A stretch of 42,768 nucleotides of DNA from Streptomyces sp. MUM 203J (GCF_022414595.1 NZ_JADWYO010000055.1:1-42768), one strand, 5' to 3'; numbered from the stretch's first letter, positions 16,702 through 24,523 are shown. The notes: a model not told the origin generated them from the letters alone. Translations and numbers: made by a program.

Positions 16702-16742
16702 ACGGCCGCGTGGCCGGGGCGAGGCCCCTGCCGCGCGGCCGT
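16702..16742 (+). terminator. Nested hairpin after the permease gene
   Basis: Outer arms ACGGCCGCG / CGCGGCCGT enclose a second stem GGGGC-GAG-GCCCC. It begins 26 bases after the stop codon. Confidence 0.6.
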
Positions 16743-16817
16743 TGCCGTCGCGCCCGCCGTGGCCCGTACGCCCCGCTCCCCATGCGGGCCGGGCGGGGGC
16801 GATGCAGGCTGGGGCGT

Positions 16818-17135
16818 ATGTACGACCTCTACGCCATCGCCGAGGAACACCTGGTCGCCGCCCACCGCAGCGAGCACGGCCGCAGCGCCAACCTGCTGCT
16901 GCGGCAGCAGCCGCTGCGCCAGACGATCATCGCGCTCACCGCCGGCACCAAGCTCGACGAGCACAACGCGCCCCCGGCCGCCTCGATCCAGGTGCTGCGC
17001 GGGGTCGTGAAGCTGACGACCCCGGCGGAGGAGATCGAACTGACCAACGGCGATCTCTACCTGATCCCCCATGAACGCCACGGTCTGGCGGCGGTGACGG
17101 ACACGGCGTTCCTGCTGACGACGGTCAACGACTGA
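16818..17135 (+). CDS. Small cupin-fold protein
   Basis: A 105-residue single-domain protein with the RmlC-like cupin rhythm: LTAGTKLDEHNAPPAASIQVLRGVV resembles cupin motif 1 with the metal-binding histidine reduced to one (H in DEHNAP), and GDLYLIPHERHGLAAV resembles motif 2 (G...P...H). Small cupins of this type bind a metal or a small ligand; functions vary. The ATG at 16818 is preceded by AGGCTGGGG. It is the last gene before a convergent DUF4429 gene; between them lie a repeated CACTGTGCAG (17140-17149 and 17171-17180) and a bidirectional hairpin. Confidence 0.75.
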   Translation: MYDLYAIAEEHLVAAHRSEHGRSANLLLRQQPLRQTIIALTAGTKLDEHNAPPAASIQVLRGVVKLTTPAEEIELTNGDLYLIPHERHGLAAVTDTAFLLTTVND

Positions 17136-17233
17136 CCGTCACTGTGCAGGGCGGAACCCCTCCCCGCAGCCACTGTGCAGAAGTGCACTCCTCGGCGCCG
17201 CCCCGATCCCGTACGTTCGGACGTGCCGTCGGA

Positions 17234-17269
17234 GTCCGGACCGGACGGGGGAGCAGAACCGGTCCGGAC
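17234..17269. terminator. Bidirectional hairpin between cupin and DUF4429 genes
   Basis: GTCCGGACCGG / CCGGTCCGGAC, 11 bp perfect, with a 14-base loop, lies eight bases beyond the stop codon of the minus-strand gene. Confidence 0.6.
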
Positions 17270-17276
17270 CCGGCGG

Positions 17277-18218
17277 CTACATCCGCCGCAGGACGGCCTG
17301 CTTGGCCATGGCGAACTCCTCCTCCGTCAGGATCCCCTCTCGGTGCAGCTCACCGAGTTCCCGCAGACGGCGCAGGAGCACGTCGTGGTCCTCACCGCCC
17401 GGGCCGGCTTCGGCGGCGGCAGCGGCGGCCGGTTTCCCCAGGACCGGCAGAGCCGTCGACGCCGCGACGGGGGCGGCGTCGGCGGCCCCGCCCCCGGGCG
17501 TCGCCCTGGGCGCGTACGGATGCGGCAGCCGCGCCACGACGGCAGCGCCGACGAGCGCCATCAGCGGGTCCTTGCGGAAGCCCCACAGGTCCACGGCGTG
17601 CGGGTCGTACTTCGGCGGCAGCGCCTCCGCCGTGGCCGCCCCAGCGACACCGAACCGCAGAAACCCGTTGTCGAGCCCGGTCGACGGCAGCCACTCCACG
17701 GACGTCACGTCGGCGAGCCCGACGACCCGCTCCCCACCGGACGACTTGGACTCCTCGGTCTTCCAGTTCCACCCGAGCCGCACCCGCTCCCCGTCGAAGG
17801 TGACCGTCCCGTCCCCGGCGCTGGCGGTGACGGGCAGCGAGGGGCCAGGCAGCAGGTACTCACCCACCGGCCCGGACTCCACCCCGTCCAGCAGCAACGC
17901 GTTCCGCACCTCGTCCACGAAGTACTCGGCAACGCCCGCGCGAGCGTTCTCCACGACGAGCCGGTACGGGTCGGACGCGTCGTCCAACTTCCCCTGAGCT
18001 ATCTGAAGCAGCGGATCGGCCCCGTTCCGCAGCCGCAGCCGGAGCCGCCCGGCCTTCTTCCCCGGCTCGAACGAGACGCCCCCCAACGCCTCCAGCGGAA
18101 CGGCGACTTCGCCCAATGCCTTCCGCAGCAGACTGACGCTCTTGTCACTGCCGGGCACGATCCGCACGGTGCTCCCGTCGAACGTCCAGGTCCCGTCCTT
18201 CTGGTTGATCTCCGCCAT
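17277..18218 (-). CDS. DUF4429 protein with C-terminal SHOCT motif
   Basis: A 313-residue protein. Two related beta-rich units begin with 'GTWTFDGSTVRI' (about 9-20) and 'GTVTFDGERVRL' (about 136-147), the signature of tandem DUF4429 domains, each with a following basic strand. After an Ala/Pro-rich linker (about 235-270) the last 35 residues (DHDVLLRRLRELGELHREGILTEEEFAMAKQAVL, positions 277-310) are a SHOCT oligomerisation motif. DUF4429 is related to PH-like/bPH domains in fold by my reading; function is undefined. It has no signal peptide, so it should be cytosolic. It is followed on the minus strand by nothing and preceded by a 79-aa gene 30 bases upstream, likely one transcript. Confidence 0.85.
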   Translation of the reverse strand: MAEINQKDGTWTFDGSTVRIVPGSDKSVSLLRKALGEVAVPLEALGGVSFEPGKKAGRLRLRLRNGADPLLQIAQGKLDDASDPYRLVVENARAGVAEYFVDEVRNALLLDGVESGPVGEYLLPGPSLPVTASAGDGTVTFDGERVRLGWNWKTEESKSSGGERVVGLADVTSVEWLPSTGLDNGFLRFGVAGAATAEALPPKYDPHAVDLWGFRKDPLMALVGAAVVARLPHPYAPRATPGGGAADAAPVAASTALPVLGKPAAAAAAEAGPGGEDHDVLLRRLRELGELHREGILTEEEFAMAKQAVLRRM

Positions 18219-18248
18219 GAGATGGATGGTCCCACGGGGACGGTGAAC

Positions 18249-18488
18249 CTACCTGGGTTCGGCACCCCGTGTGATCACCTCAGCCAACTGCTGCGCGACC
18301 GGCGCGGCGCAGATCCCCAGCTCGACGACCCCGTACCCAGGGTCGTCGGCCCGCCCGGTGACCCGGATGTCCAGCGCGGGGAGCTGGATGCCGGCCTTCC
18401 GCAGGGCGGAGGCGAGGGCGAGGCGGGCGTCCATGACCTCCTTGAACTTGGCGTACCGCGGGGACGAGGTGACTCGCTCTGTGTTCAT
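18249..18488 (-). CDS. 79-aa conserved-looking small protein, unknown function
   Basis: A small soluble protein with a GGAG site nine bases before its ATG. The N-terminal half is helical (YAKFKEVMDARLALASALRKAG) and the rest beta-like (ALDIRVTGRADDPGYGVVELG), ending with a short helix. No known domain is recognised. It lies upstream of the DUF4429 gene with a 30-base gap and is divergent from a DUF5753 regulator, sharing the 168-base control region with it. Confidence 0.65.
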   Translation of the reverse strand: MNTERVTSSPRYAKFKEVMDARLALASALRKAGIQLPALDIRVTGRADDPGYGVVELGICAAPVAQQLAEVITRGAEPR

Positions 18489-18536
18489 TGGTCCAACTCC
18501 GCTCGTGATTCCCGTACGTGACGGGTGACTGCCGGA

Positions 18537-18549
18537 CTACGCTGCGTAG
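18537..18549. promoter_or_regulatory. 13-bp palindrome between divergent genes
   Basis: CTACGC-T-GCGTAG is a perfect odd-length palindrome in the intergenic region between the 79-aa gene and the HTH/DUF5753 gene. It is a candidate operator for the HTH protein. Confidence 0.35.
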
Positions 18550-18656
18550 GTCGGGTGTCACGAGAATGCACTCGGGATGCAGGGCGAGTACGTGTGGCGA
18601 GGTCGCGATTCCACGCCGTACGGGAGCCCGTCCGCTCGATCCACAGAGGGGGCTGC

Positions 18657-19505
18657 ATGGAGCCGAACCACGGGGTCACTGGCCGAAGCCAGGAGCCGCG
18701 CCGCCGCTTCGCCGAGGAGCTGAAGTCGCTGCGGGAACAGCGCGGCGACAGCCTGCGCCAGTTGGGTGCGGCGCTGGGCTGGGACTGGTCGCTGTTCGGC
18801 AAGATGGAGAAGGGCGTCACGCTGGGCAGCGTGGACGTTGTGGAAGCACTGGACCAGTACTACGGCACGTCCGGGGTGCTGCTGACGCTGTGGGAGCTGG
18901 CGGTCGGGGACACGCCGCAGTTCAAGGCGAGGTACCGCCGCTACATGAAGCTGGAGGCGCGGGCCACGAGCATTCACCAATACTCGCCCAGCGTGGTGCC
19001 GGGCCTGTTCCAGACCAGGGAGTACGCCCACCGGATGCTCGTGCTGGGCGGTACGGAGCCAGGCAAGAGGCTCGACCAGCAGGTGAACGCCCGCCTCAGC
19101 CGTCGCAAGCTGCTCACTCGTGACGAGGCTCCGAAGTTCCGGGCCATTCTCGACGAGTCCGTGCTGCGCCGGGGGCTGTCGGACCAGGCCGCGTGGCGCG
19201 AGCAGTTGACCCACCTTGCCGAGGCGGCTACGTGGTGGAACGTCAGGGTGCAGGTACTTCCGTTCTCGGCCGGGGTGCGCGAGATGAGCAACACCGACAC
19301 AGCGTTTCTGCGCCTACCGGATGGCATGACGCTCACCTGGGTGGAGACTGGATACGGCGGGGAACTCGTCGAGGAAGCCGCGAGGGTTGACGAACTGCTG
19401 CAACGCTACGATCAACTCCGCGACCACGCCCTGTCCCCGCATCAGTCGGTGGAGTTCGTACAGCGAGTCCTGGAGGAAACCCCATGTCCGCCGCCCCCCG
19501 AATAG
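18657..19505 (+). CDS. Helix-turn-helix regulator with DUF5753 domain
   Basis: A 282-residue protein; the ATG follows AGAGGGGG. Residues 15-70 form an XRE-type helix-turn-helix (FAEELKSLREQRGDSLRQLG, then WDWSLFGKMEKG). The remainder is the DUF5753 (Scr1-like antitoxin) domain, recognised by IHQYSPSVVPGLFQTREYA, an LDESVLRR segment, VRVQVLPFSAGV and the C-terminal helix. It overlaps the downstream DUF397 gene by 22 bases. Such pairs are abundant in streptomycetes; some act as development regulators or type II toxin-antitoxin-like modules. Which partner is inhibitory cannot be told here. Confidence 0.88.
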   Translation: MEPNHGVTGRSQEPRRRFAEELKSLREQRGDSLRQLGAALGWDWSLFGKMEKGVTLGSVDVVEALDQYYGTSGVLLTLWELAVGDTPQFKARYRRYMKLEARATSIHQYSPSVVPGLFQTREYAHRMLVLGGTEPGKRLDQQVNARLSRRKLLTRDEAPKFRAILDESVLRRGLSDQAAWREQLTHLAEAATWWNVRVQVLPFSAGVREMSNTDTAFLRLPDGMTLTWVETGYGGELVEEAARVDELLQRYDQLRDHALSPHQSVEFVQRVLEETPCPPPPE

Positions 19506-19702
19506 ACGTGAGCGTCGCGCGCTGGCGCAAGTCCAGCTACAGCAACCACGATGGGGGCAACTGCGTCGAGGTGGCCGACAACGTCCCCAACACCGTCCCG
19601 GTCCGCGACAGCAAGTCCCCGGCCCGTACCCCCCTGGCCTTCACGCCCCACGCGTGGGCGTCTTTCGTCGCCGGCGTCCGCAGCGGCGCCCTCACGGCAT
19701 GA
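19484..19702 (+). CDS. DUF397 protein paired with the HTH/DUF5753 regulator
   Basis: A 72-residue protein with the DUF397 hallmarks WRKSSYSNHDGGNCVEVAD (about 14-32), VPVRDSK (38-44) and a C-terminal W..FV helix (AWASFVAGV). It starts inside the end of the regulator gene, with GGAGG about eight bases before the ATG, so the two are translationally linked. In the family, DUF397 proteins bind the partner regulator and modulate it. Confidence 0.9.
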   Translation: MSAAPRIDVSVARWRKSSYSNHDGGNCVEVADNVPNTVPVRDSKSPARTPLAFTPHAWASFVAGVRSGALTA

Positions 19703-19792
19703 GCGCCGCGCGCTGGCTGACGTCGCCATCATGCTGGCGTGATGAAGATCGGGGCCGTTGCGGCACGTTGACGGCTCTCACAGGTTCGCGGG

Positions 19793-20674
19793 CTACGGCT
19801 GTCGCGTGTAGGAGAAGAGCCGGTCGACTTCGGTGAACCCGGCGCGGTCGTACATCCTGGTGGCTGCGGCGCGGCTGCGCTTTGGATCGCCCGGGGCATC
19901 GTCGTCGACGTACAGAATGACCTCCTTGGCGCCCAGTTCCCTCAGCTGATCCAGCGCTGAGCCGAGCAGAGACATACCCAGGCCGCGCCTCTGGGAGCCG
20001 GGGGTCACGCTGATCCACCACAGCACTCCGACCCCGGACACCGGGCGGCCGATCATGGCCTCCGCGACGAGGTCGCCGTCCTCGTGGATCTCCAGGCGCT
20101 TGCCCGGCGGGTCCTCGGAGTCGGTGACCAGTGCGTGGACCGTCGTCCGCTCCAACCCGGCGAGCGGCAGCGGCGCCCGCATGTAGCGCCACAGGTCACG
20201 GCCGGTGAAGCCGAACGGCTCCAGGGCCTTCCGTGTCGCCGGGCGATGGCGGACCGGAAGGCCTTCCAGCCCCAGGGACAGCGCGGAGGCGAACTCGAAG
20301 GCGTACACGGTGCGCGGGCCGAGCCGGTCGAGTGCATGCGCGACCAGGGCTTCGGCCACAGCCAGGTCCTCGCGGCTGTGCAACCACAAGATGTAACCCG
20401 CCCCGTCGGACGGGCGGGTGGCGTGGGAGACGACCCCCTCCACGCGCCCGACGGCGTCGCACGCCACGTCCGTGGCAGGCGCTTCCAGCTCAGACCACCA
20501 GCCCGCGTCCACCGTTGAGCGGCCGACAAGTGCCTCGGCCAGCATCGCGGGCGTGGTCCTCGGCTGTCCGGGGCGCCGATCCGCCTCAATCAGCGCGAGC
20601 ACGGCAGTCTCGTCAGTGGCCTGGTAGGGCCGTGCCGACAGGTGTGACGCCCGGCCTGCGTCGCCGTTCGCCAC
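19793..20674 (-). CDS. Tandem GNAT acetyltransferase
   Basis: A 293-residue protein. The GTG at 20674 has a GGGAGG site six bases upstream and is preferred over upstream in-frame ATGs (20719, 20890), which lack one. The C-terminal half is a complete GNAT domain: a strand WWISVTPGSQRRGLGMSLL with the acetyl-CoA loop Q-R-R-G-L-G, then ELGAKEVILYVDDDAPGDPK and the final AATRMYDRAGFTEV, typical of N-acetyltransferases. The N-terminal half resembles a degenerate GNAT repeat, as in MshD-like tandem enzymes. Substrate unknown; mycothiol acetyltransferase-like architecture is only a resemblance. It converges on the DUF397 gene. Confidence 0.85.
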   Translation of the reverse strand: MANGDAGRASHLSARPYQATDETAVLALIEADRRPGQPRTTPAMLAEALVGRSTVDAGWWSELEAPATDVACDAVGRVEGVVSHATRPSDGAGYILWLHSREDLAVAEALVAHALDRLGPRTVYAFEFASALSLGLEGLPVRHRPATRKALEPFGFTGRDLWRYMRAPLPLAGLERTTVHALVTDSEDPPGKRLEIHEDGDLVAEAMIGRPVSGVGVLWWISVTPGSQRRGLGMSLLGSALDQLRELGAKEVILYVDDDAPGDPKRSRAAATRMYDRAGFTEVDRLFSYTRQP

Positions 20675-21036
20675 GGGGTGCCTCCCTGCATGGCCTGGCT
20701 CGAATCTACCGTCGGACATAGGAGCACAAACTGTCTCACGTCTGCTCCGTAAATCGCCTGACAGTGCATCATTCCGCATCTCTCCCGGAGCTTTTCTTTT
20801 CTGCTCAAGGATGGCTGAAATTGAGATGTCGAGCCTGAATCTCCCCGAGGTGCGCATGGGGTGTGCATGTGTCGACGTGGGGAACCTCAAATGAAGATCA
20901 AATGGTCACGGTTGGGCAAATTGACGCCGGTGTAGCCGATTCTCAGGGTGCCCATGTGCTTGACTCCTCATCGGCCCCGGAAGTGGGCACGGAAAGAAAT
21001 CTCACCCCCCTTTCCTCGAGAGAGGTATTGCCTGCT
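20675..21036. other. 362-base intergenic region of lower GC
   Basis: This region is clearly AT-richer than the flanking genes (for example around 20760-20830 and 20880-20940). It should hold the promoter of the GNAT gene, the promoter of the secreted-protein gene and one possible 22-codon reading frame on the minus strand, listed separately. Nothing else is recognised. Confidence 0.5.
20887..20955 (-). CDS. Possible 22-aa peptide with a strong ribosome-binding site
   Basis: An ATG at 20955 is preceded by GAGGAG eight bases away (GAGGAGTCAAGCAC-ATG). The 22-residue product begins MGTLRIGYTG and ends RDHLIFI. The start context closely matches that of the DUF397 gene at 32058 (GGGAGCCAAGCAC-ATG), so it may be a remnant of a DUF397-type gene start rather than a live peptide. 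It lies 213 bases upstream of the GNAT start on the same strand. Confidence 0.3.
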   Translation of the reverse strand: MGTLRIGYTGVNLPNRDHLIFI

Positions 21037-21569
21037 GTGGTACGCATATGGAAGATTTCATCCAGCCTCGTCGCGACCGCTGTTTCGCGACGCTCATTTC
21101 TCCCGTCGCGGCGTTCGCGGCCGATGGTCCTGAGCCCGCCCCCGAGGGCATCTGCTCAGGCGGGTGGCGCAAGAACGTCTACGGCTACAAGGCCACCCAC
21201 CTCGGCAAGGGCAGCGTCTACAAGGACGGTCCCGGCGGCACTGTCGTCGTCACAAAGATCAAGTCCGAGACCCTTTCCACCGAAGTCGGCGGCGTCGCCG
21301 GAGTCTCCGCAGACTTCGTCGTCCTCGAAGCCAAGGCCGAAGTCAGCGCCAGCGCCACCAAGGCAGTGACCTGGGACACCAGTCACCAGTACCGGCGGAA
21401 CATATCCCGTGGCAAATACGGGAATGTCCAGTACGGCTCCTGGGGTCATACCGCCACCGTCGAGAAGTATTACCAGCTTCCCGACTGCCGGAAGTCCCAG
21501 CGCTCCACGGGCTGGGTCAAGGTAGCCAATGAGAAGGTCGGATTCCGCTACTGGGAGACGAGCAACTGA
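21037..21569 (+). pseudogene. Secreted protein gene with frameshift in the signal peptide
   Basis: A GTG at 21037, 11 bases after AGAGG, opens a frame reading VVRIWKISSSLVATAVS, a typical start of a Sec signal peptide. The following hydrophobic half and cleavage site, ATLISPVAAFA-ADG, is in a different frame. Adding one base at about 21086 would join them perfectly. The mature part is about 150 residues, beta-rich, with VSADFVVLEAKAEVSASAT, a KYGNVQYGSWGHTA motif and WETSN at the C-terminus; similar secreted streptomycete proteins of unknown function are known to me. An intact frame from ATG 21048 gives 173 residues but no proper signal peptide or ribosome-binding site. It overlaps the lipoprotein gene by one base. 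A sequencing error is as likely as true inactivation. Confidence 0.7.
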
Positions 21570-22024
21570 TGCGCACCCCTCGCCATGCCGCCCTCCTGGC
21601 CGCCGCCGTGATGCTGGCGGCATGCGAGGGGAACCCCAGCCCGCCCCCGCCCTCTCCCCCTGCGCCCACCACCCAGCCCTCCAGCCCGCTTGTGGGCAAG
21701 GACCTGGACCTTCCCCCGCCGGATGTTCAGCCCGGCTACCGGGTCCTGGTGTCCAAGGGGCCCGTGCGCGGACCGGCGAGCCTTGGCGATGTCCGCCTGA
21801 ACAAGGGCATCACCTGGGTGAACGTCAACTGTGTGGCAGACAGCGGCACTCGCACCATCACTCTCGACATCGAAACCGTCGGCACGTTCACCCTGGAATG
21901 CACCGACCGCGGCATCGGCAACAACGTCAATCAGCTTGACCTCGCCGAAGGCCGCAGCGGGCGCTTCCGCGTCACCACCACGCAGGACGTGCGGTGGGCC
22001 GCCGACATCCAAGTTCCTGAATAG
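21569..22024 (+). CDS. Small lipoprotein coupled to the secreted-protein gene
   Basis: A 151-residue protein with a lipoprotein signal peptide: Arg-containing start, hydrophobic AALLAAAVML and lipobox LAAC (C at residue 19). A Pro/Ser-rich tether follows (about 22-40), then a beta-rich domain with two cysteines (NCVAD and ECTDR) likely joined by a disulfide. The start overlaps the stop of the previous gene (TGATG), so translation is coupled. The pair probably acts at the cell surface; the domain is not one I can name. Confidence 0.75.
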   Translation: MRTPRHAALLAAAVMLAACEGNPSPPPPSPPAPTTQPSSPLVGKDLDLPPPDVQPGYRVLVSKGPVRGPASLGDVRLNKGITWVNVNCVADSGTRTITLDIETVGTFTLECTDRGIGNNVNQLDLAEGRSGRFRVTTTQDVRWAADIQVPE

Positions 22025-22095
22025 CCCGCTTCCGGACCCCCGCCACCCGCGTCGCACGACTGACGACGCATTCGTCATCCACCGCCTGGACCGCC

Positions 22096-22714
22096 TCAGC
22101 CGGCCCGGGGAGGCCTCCGGCCCCGCAGGTCGCGCGCCTCCACCCGTCCCCGTCCGCCGCCCTGCGTCCCGCAGTCCGGGCAGCCGACCGCAACGCGCGC
22201 CAGGTCCCCGGTGATCGCGGCCCCGGGCCCGGAAGAACGGGTCCAGTTCGAAGGACACCCGGGTCCCCGTGTTCGTCGGCGCCGGGAAGGGGACGGGCGC
22301 CGACAGGGGGCGCAGTCCTGCCAGTTCCTGGCGCAGGGCGGTGCCGTCCCGCCACACCTCCACCACCGTGCGCGTGCTCAGCGCTGCCGCCGCCGCGGCG
22401 CCCACCCGGGCCGGGCCCAACAGGGAGCCGAAGTAGCCCGGACATGGAACGCCGTCCGAGTCCAGCGCCTCGGCCTGGTCGTCCGCGACCGTGAAGGCGA
22501 GGTCACCGGAGACCTCCCCGGCGACCCGGGGCGCGTGTGCGGGCGCCACCCAGGCCGCCGGGTGGAACGCGTCGCCCAGCACCCGGGTCAGGACACGCGT
22601 CGCCAGGTCGGGGCTGTCGGGGCCGACTCCGAGGTACATGCCGGGCTGCTTCCGCACATGCGCGTCGAACTCGACGATCCGGATGTCCGCCGCGTCGTAG
22701 TCGTGCCCTCCCAT
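22096..22714 (-). pseudogene. GyrB-like truncated ATPase protein, frameshifted near the C-terminus
   Basis: From ATG 22714 the product begins MGGHDYDAADIRIVEFDAHV and continues RKQPGMYLGVGPDS, the GHKL region of a GyrB-like protein, with VADDQAEALDSDG and EVWRDGTALRQELAG as in GyrB. It is a stand-alone N-terminal-type fragment of about 205 residues without the toprim part, a type I recall from other streptomycetes. Near 22231 an extra base shifts the frame: removing it gives FFGPGAAITGDLARVAVGCPDCG (positions 22234 to about 22166) and a stop at 22096. As sequenced, the frame runs on into unrelated sequence. The catalytic residues of the GHKL site are not clearly present, so activity is uncertain. 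A short CPDCG motif near the end could bind zinc. Confidence 0.7.
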
Positions 22715-22721
22715 GGGAGGC

Positions 22722-22727
22722 ACCTTA
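22722..22727 (-). promoter_or_regulatory. -10 box for a probable leaderless GyrB-like transcript
   Basis: On the minus strand TAAGGT (TANNNT) ends seven bases before the ATG at 22714. This fixes that ATG as the likely start and points to leaderless translation. Confidence 0.45.
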
Positions 22728-22746
22728 GGCCGCCCAGGCTCAGCCC

Positions 22747-23076
22747 TCAGCCCCGCGGGCTCAGTTCTGCCATCACGTTCCAGCCCGTGGCGTTCGGGAT
22801 GGTGACGTTGATGATCTCGGGGGTCGTCGCGATCGCGTCCGCCATGGCGGCCAGGCCCGCCTTGAAGTGGGGCGACTCCACGTGCGCGGCGCCCGCCGCC
22901 TCGTCCGCGAAGGCCTCCAGCAGGACGAAGCGGTCGGGGTTCTCGACGTCCTGGGACCAGTCGAAGAAGAGGTTGCCGGGCTCCGCGCGCGTGGCGCGGG
23001 TGAAGTCGTCGACCAGCGCGAGCCACTGGTCGCGGTACTCGGGGCGGACGGTGAACCGGACGGTGATGAAGATCAT
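22747..23076 (-). CDS. Antibiotic-biosynthesis-monooxygenase (ABM) family protein
   Basis: A 109-residue single ABM-domain protein with the dimeric alpha/beta-barrel pattern of YgiN-like quinol monooxygenases: MIFITVRFTVRPEYRDQWLAL, EPGNLFFDWSQDVENPDRF and a helix with HVESPHFKAGLAAM, where H70 lies in the family's conserved H-x-x-x-x-H/F region. Such enzymes oxidise small phenols or quinols, or are heme-degrading in other branches. It lies 47 bases downstream of an IclR regulator on the same strand, likely co-transcribed and regulated by it. Substrate unknown. Confidence 0.85.
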   Translation of the reverse strand: MIFITVRFTVRPEYRDQWLALVDDFTRATRAEPGNLFFDWSQDVENPDRFVLLEAFADEAAGAAHVESPHFKAGLAAMADAIATTPEIINVTIPNATGWNVMAELSPRG

Positions 23077-23123
23077 GGGTCCCAGGGTCCGCAAGGACCT
23101 GCCCGTTCGCCAAGGCCGGGCGC

Positions 23124-23882
23124 CTACCGTTCCGGCAGGGTCGGAAAACCCGCCACCGCCTCCCGTAGCGCCTGTCGCAGCGCGCCGTGCCCGTGCCGGA
23201 AGCGGGCCGTCGGGACGGAGAGCGACAGGGCGTGCAGGGGGCCGTGGCCGCCGCCGTCGCGGAGCCGTACCGCCAGACAGGTGTACGCCGGGTCCGCCTC
23301 TCCCACCGACACCGCCACGCCGTCCCCCGCCCGTACCCGGCGCATCTCCGCCTCGAAGCGGTCGGCGGACGTGATCGTACGGTGGGTGAAGCGGGCCATC
23401 CCGTGGTCGGTCAGGTAACGGCGGCGGGCGGTGCGGTCGAGGCCCGCCAGCAGGGCTTTGCCGTGGGCGGTGGCATGGGCGCGCGGCTCCGGGCCGGGGG
23501 TGAAGGGGTGGCCGGTGTCCGTGAGCGGCGCCGTCGTGTCCACGACCGTGATCCGGCCGTCGCGGTACGCCGTGAAGTACGCCTCCGCCCCCGTCGCCCG
23601 CCGGAGCCGTCCCAGCAGCTCCGGTACGCCGGGAGTGAGTCCCATGTGCCGCTGGAGCGAACGGTGCAGTGCCGCCGCCCGGGGCCCGGGCGCGTACCCG
23701 CCGTCCGCCGCCCGGACGACATGGCCGCGTGCGGTGAGCGGGCCCAGCAGGTGGTAGACCGTCGACAGGGAGCAGCCCAGCCGCCTGGCCAGCGCCTTGG
23801 CGGTGAGCGGGGTGTCCGCGTCGGCCACCGCGTCCAGGATCTCCAGGGCACGGTCGACGGACTGCGGGCCGGGGGTGGGCAT
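23124..23882 (-). CDS. IclR-family transcriptional regulator
   Basis: A 252-residue protein. Residues 1-70 hold the winged helix (QSVDRALEILDAVADADTPLTAKAL, then LGCSLSTVYHLLGPLTARGHV) and residues about 80-245 the GAF-like effector domain, including TAHGKALLAGL and a VSVGEADPAYTCLAV segment where family members bind small aromatic or acidic ligands. IclR proteins usually act as repressors released by a metabolite. ATG 23882 is preceded by TACCCT seven bases upstream, consistent with leaderless translation. It probably controls the ABM gene that follows. Its C-terminal residues FPTLPER end 47 bases before the ABM start. Confidence 0.9.
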   Translation of the reverse strand: MPTPGPQSVDRALEILDAVADADTPLTAKALARRLGCSLSTVYHLLGPLTARGHVVRAADGGYAPGPRAAALHRSLQRHMGLTPGVPELLGRLRRATGAEAYFTAYRDGRITVVDTTAPLTDTGHPFTPGPEPRAHATAHGKALLAGLDRTARRRYLTDHGMARFTHRTITSADRFEAEMRRVRAGDGVAVSVGEADPAYTCLAVRLRDGGGHGPLHALSLSVPTARFRHGHGALRQALREAVAGFPTLPER

Positions 23883-23889
23883 GCCCCCG

Positions 23890-23895
23890 AGGGTA
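23890..23895 (-). promoter_or_regulatory. -10 box for a probable leaderless IclR transcript
   Basis: On the minus strand TACCCT (TANNNT) ends seven bases before the IclR ATG at 23882. Confidence 0.4.
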
Positions 23896-23925
23896 CGGCC
23901 CGGGCGTCCTGGCATGCTGCCGGCC

Positions 23926-24495
23926 ATGGACGACCTCATCGGTACACAGCACCCCCGGCGCCGGTTCACGGATCCGGGTGAGGCGGTCGCCGCTCTGGAG
24001 GCGGCGGTCCCGGGGCTCGTGGCGCACCGTCGCAGTGCCCCTGCCCCACCAGACTGGTCCGTGATCGAGGCCCGGCTCGGGACGCTGCCGCCTGCCGACT
24101 TCCGACTGCTGTCCGAGATCTTCGGGCCCTTCGAGCTCGACGGCTTCCTGAATGTCCGACTGCCCGGTCCGGGGCGGGAGGAGAGCTGGTTGCGCGGCCT
24201 GGAGCACTTCCTGGAGATCGCCCAGGAGTGGTGGGAGGACGACATGTCGATCGGTCTGCGTCCCCACCCGGCTCCGGGCGGGCTGCTCCCGTGGGGAGAG
24301 TCGGTGGACGGCGACCTCTTCTTCTGGACGACGACCGGTGCCGGTCCGGACGACTGGACGGTGACCGTGGCCGCCCGGAGTCACGGCTGGTGGCACTACA
24401 CGGGTGGCGTGGCCCAGTTCGTCGCCGACTGGATCGACGGCGGGCTGGAGCGGTGGGAGCTTCCTCCGCTGGGCACCGGCATCCGCCCGTACTGA
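23926..24495 (+). CDS. SMI1/KNR4-family protein
   Basis: A 189-residue soluble protein with the SMI1/KNR4 (SUKH) pattern: IEARLGTLPPADFRLLSEIFGPFELDGFLNV near residues 45-75 and DDMSIGLRPHPAPGGLLPWGES with the conserved PGGLLPWG segment, then GDLFFWTTTGAGPDDWTVTV and VAQFVADWI. SUKH proteins are often immunity proteins to polymorphic toxins or DNA-tailed effectors, but also occur alone. No toxin gene is adjacent here. It is divergent from the IclR gene and convergent with a membrane protein gene; an alternative ATG at 23914 is four codons upstream. Confidence 0.85.
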   Translation: MDDLIGTQHPRRRFTDPGEAVAALEAAVPGLVAHRRSAPAPPDWSVIEARLGTLPPADFRLLSEIFGPFELDGFLNVRLPGPGREESWLRGLEHFLEIAQEWWEDDMSIGLRPHPAPGGLLPWGESVDGDLFFWTTTGAGPDDWTVTVAARSHGWWHYTGGVAQFVADWIDGGLERWELPPLGTGIRPY

Positions 24496-24496
24496 G

Positions 24497-24523
24497 CCCG
24501 GTGACCCCAGGGGCGCCACCGGG
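24497..24523. terminator. Hairpin between convergent genes
   Basis: CCCGGTG / CACCGGG arms with a 13-base loop that can pair further (CCCC/GGGG) start two bases after the SMI1 stop. Confidence 0.5.

Noticed and set aside
20675..20890. ATG starts for the GNAT gene at 20719 or 20890
   Set aside because: Neither has a ribosome-binding site, whereas the GTG at 20674 follows GGGAGG; the extra residues do not look conserved.
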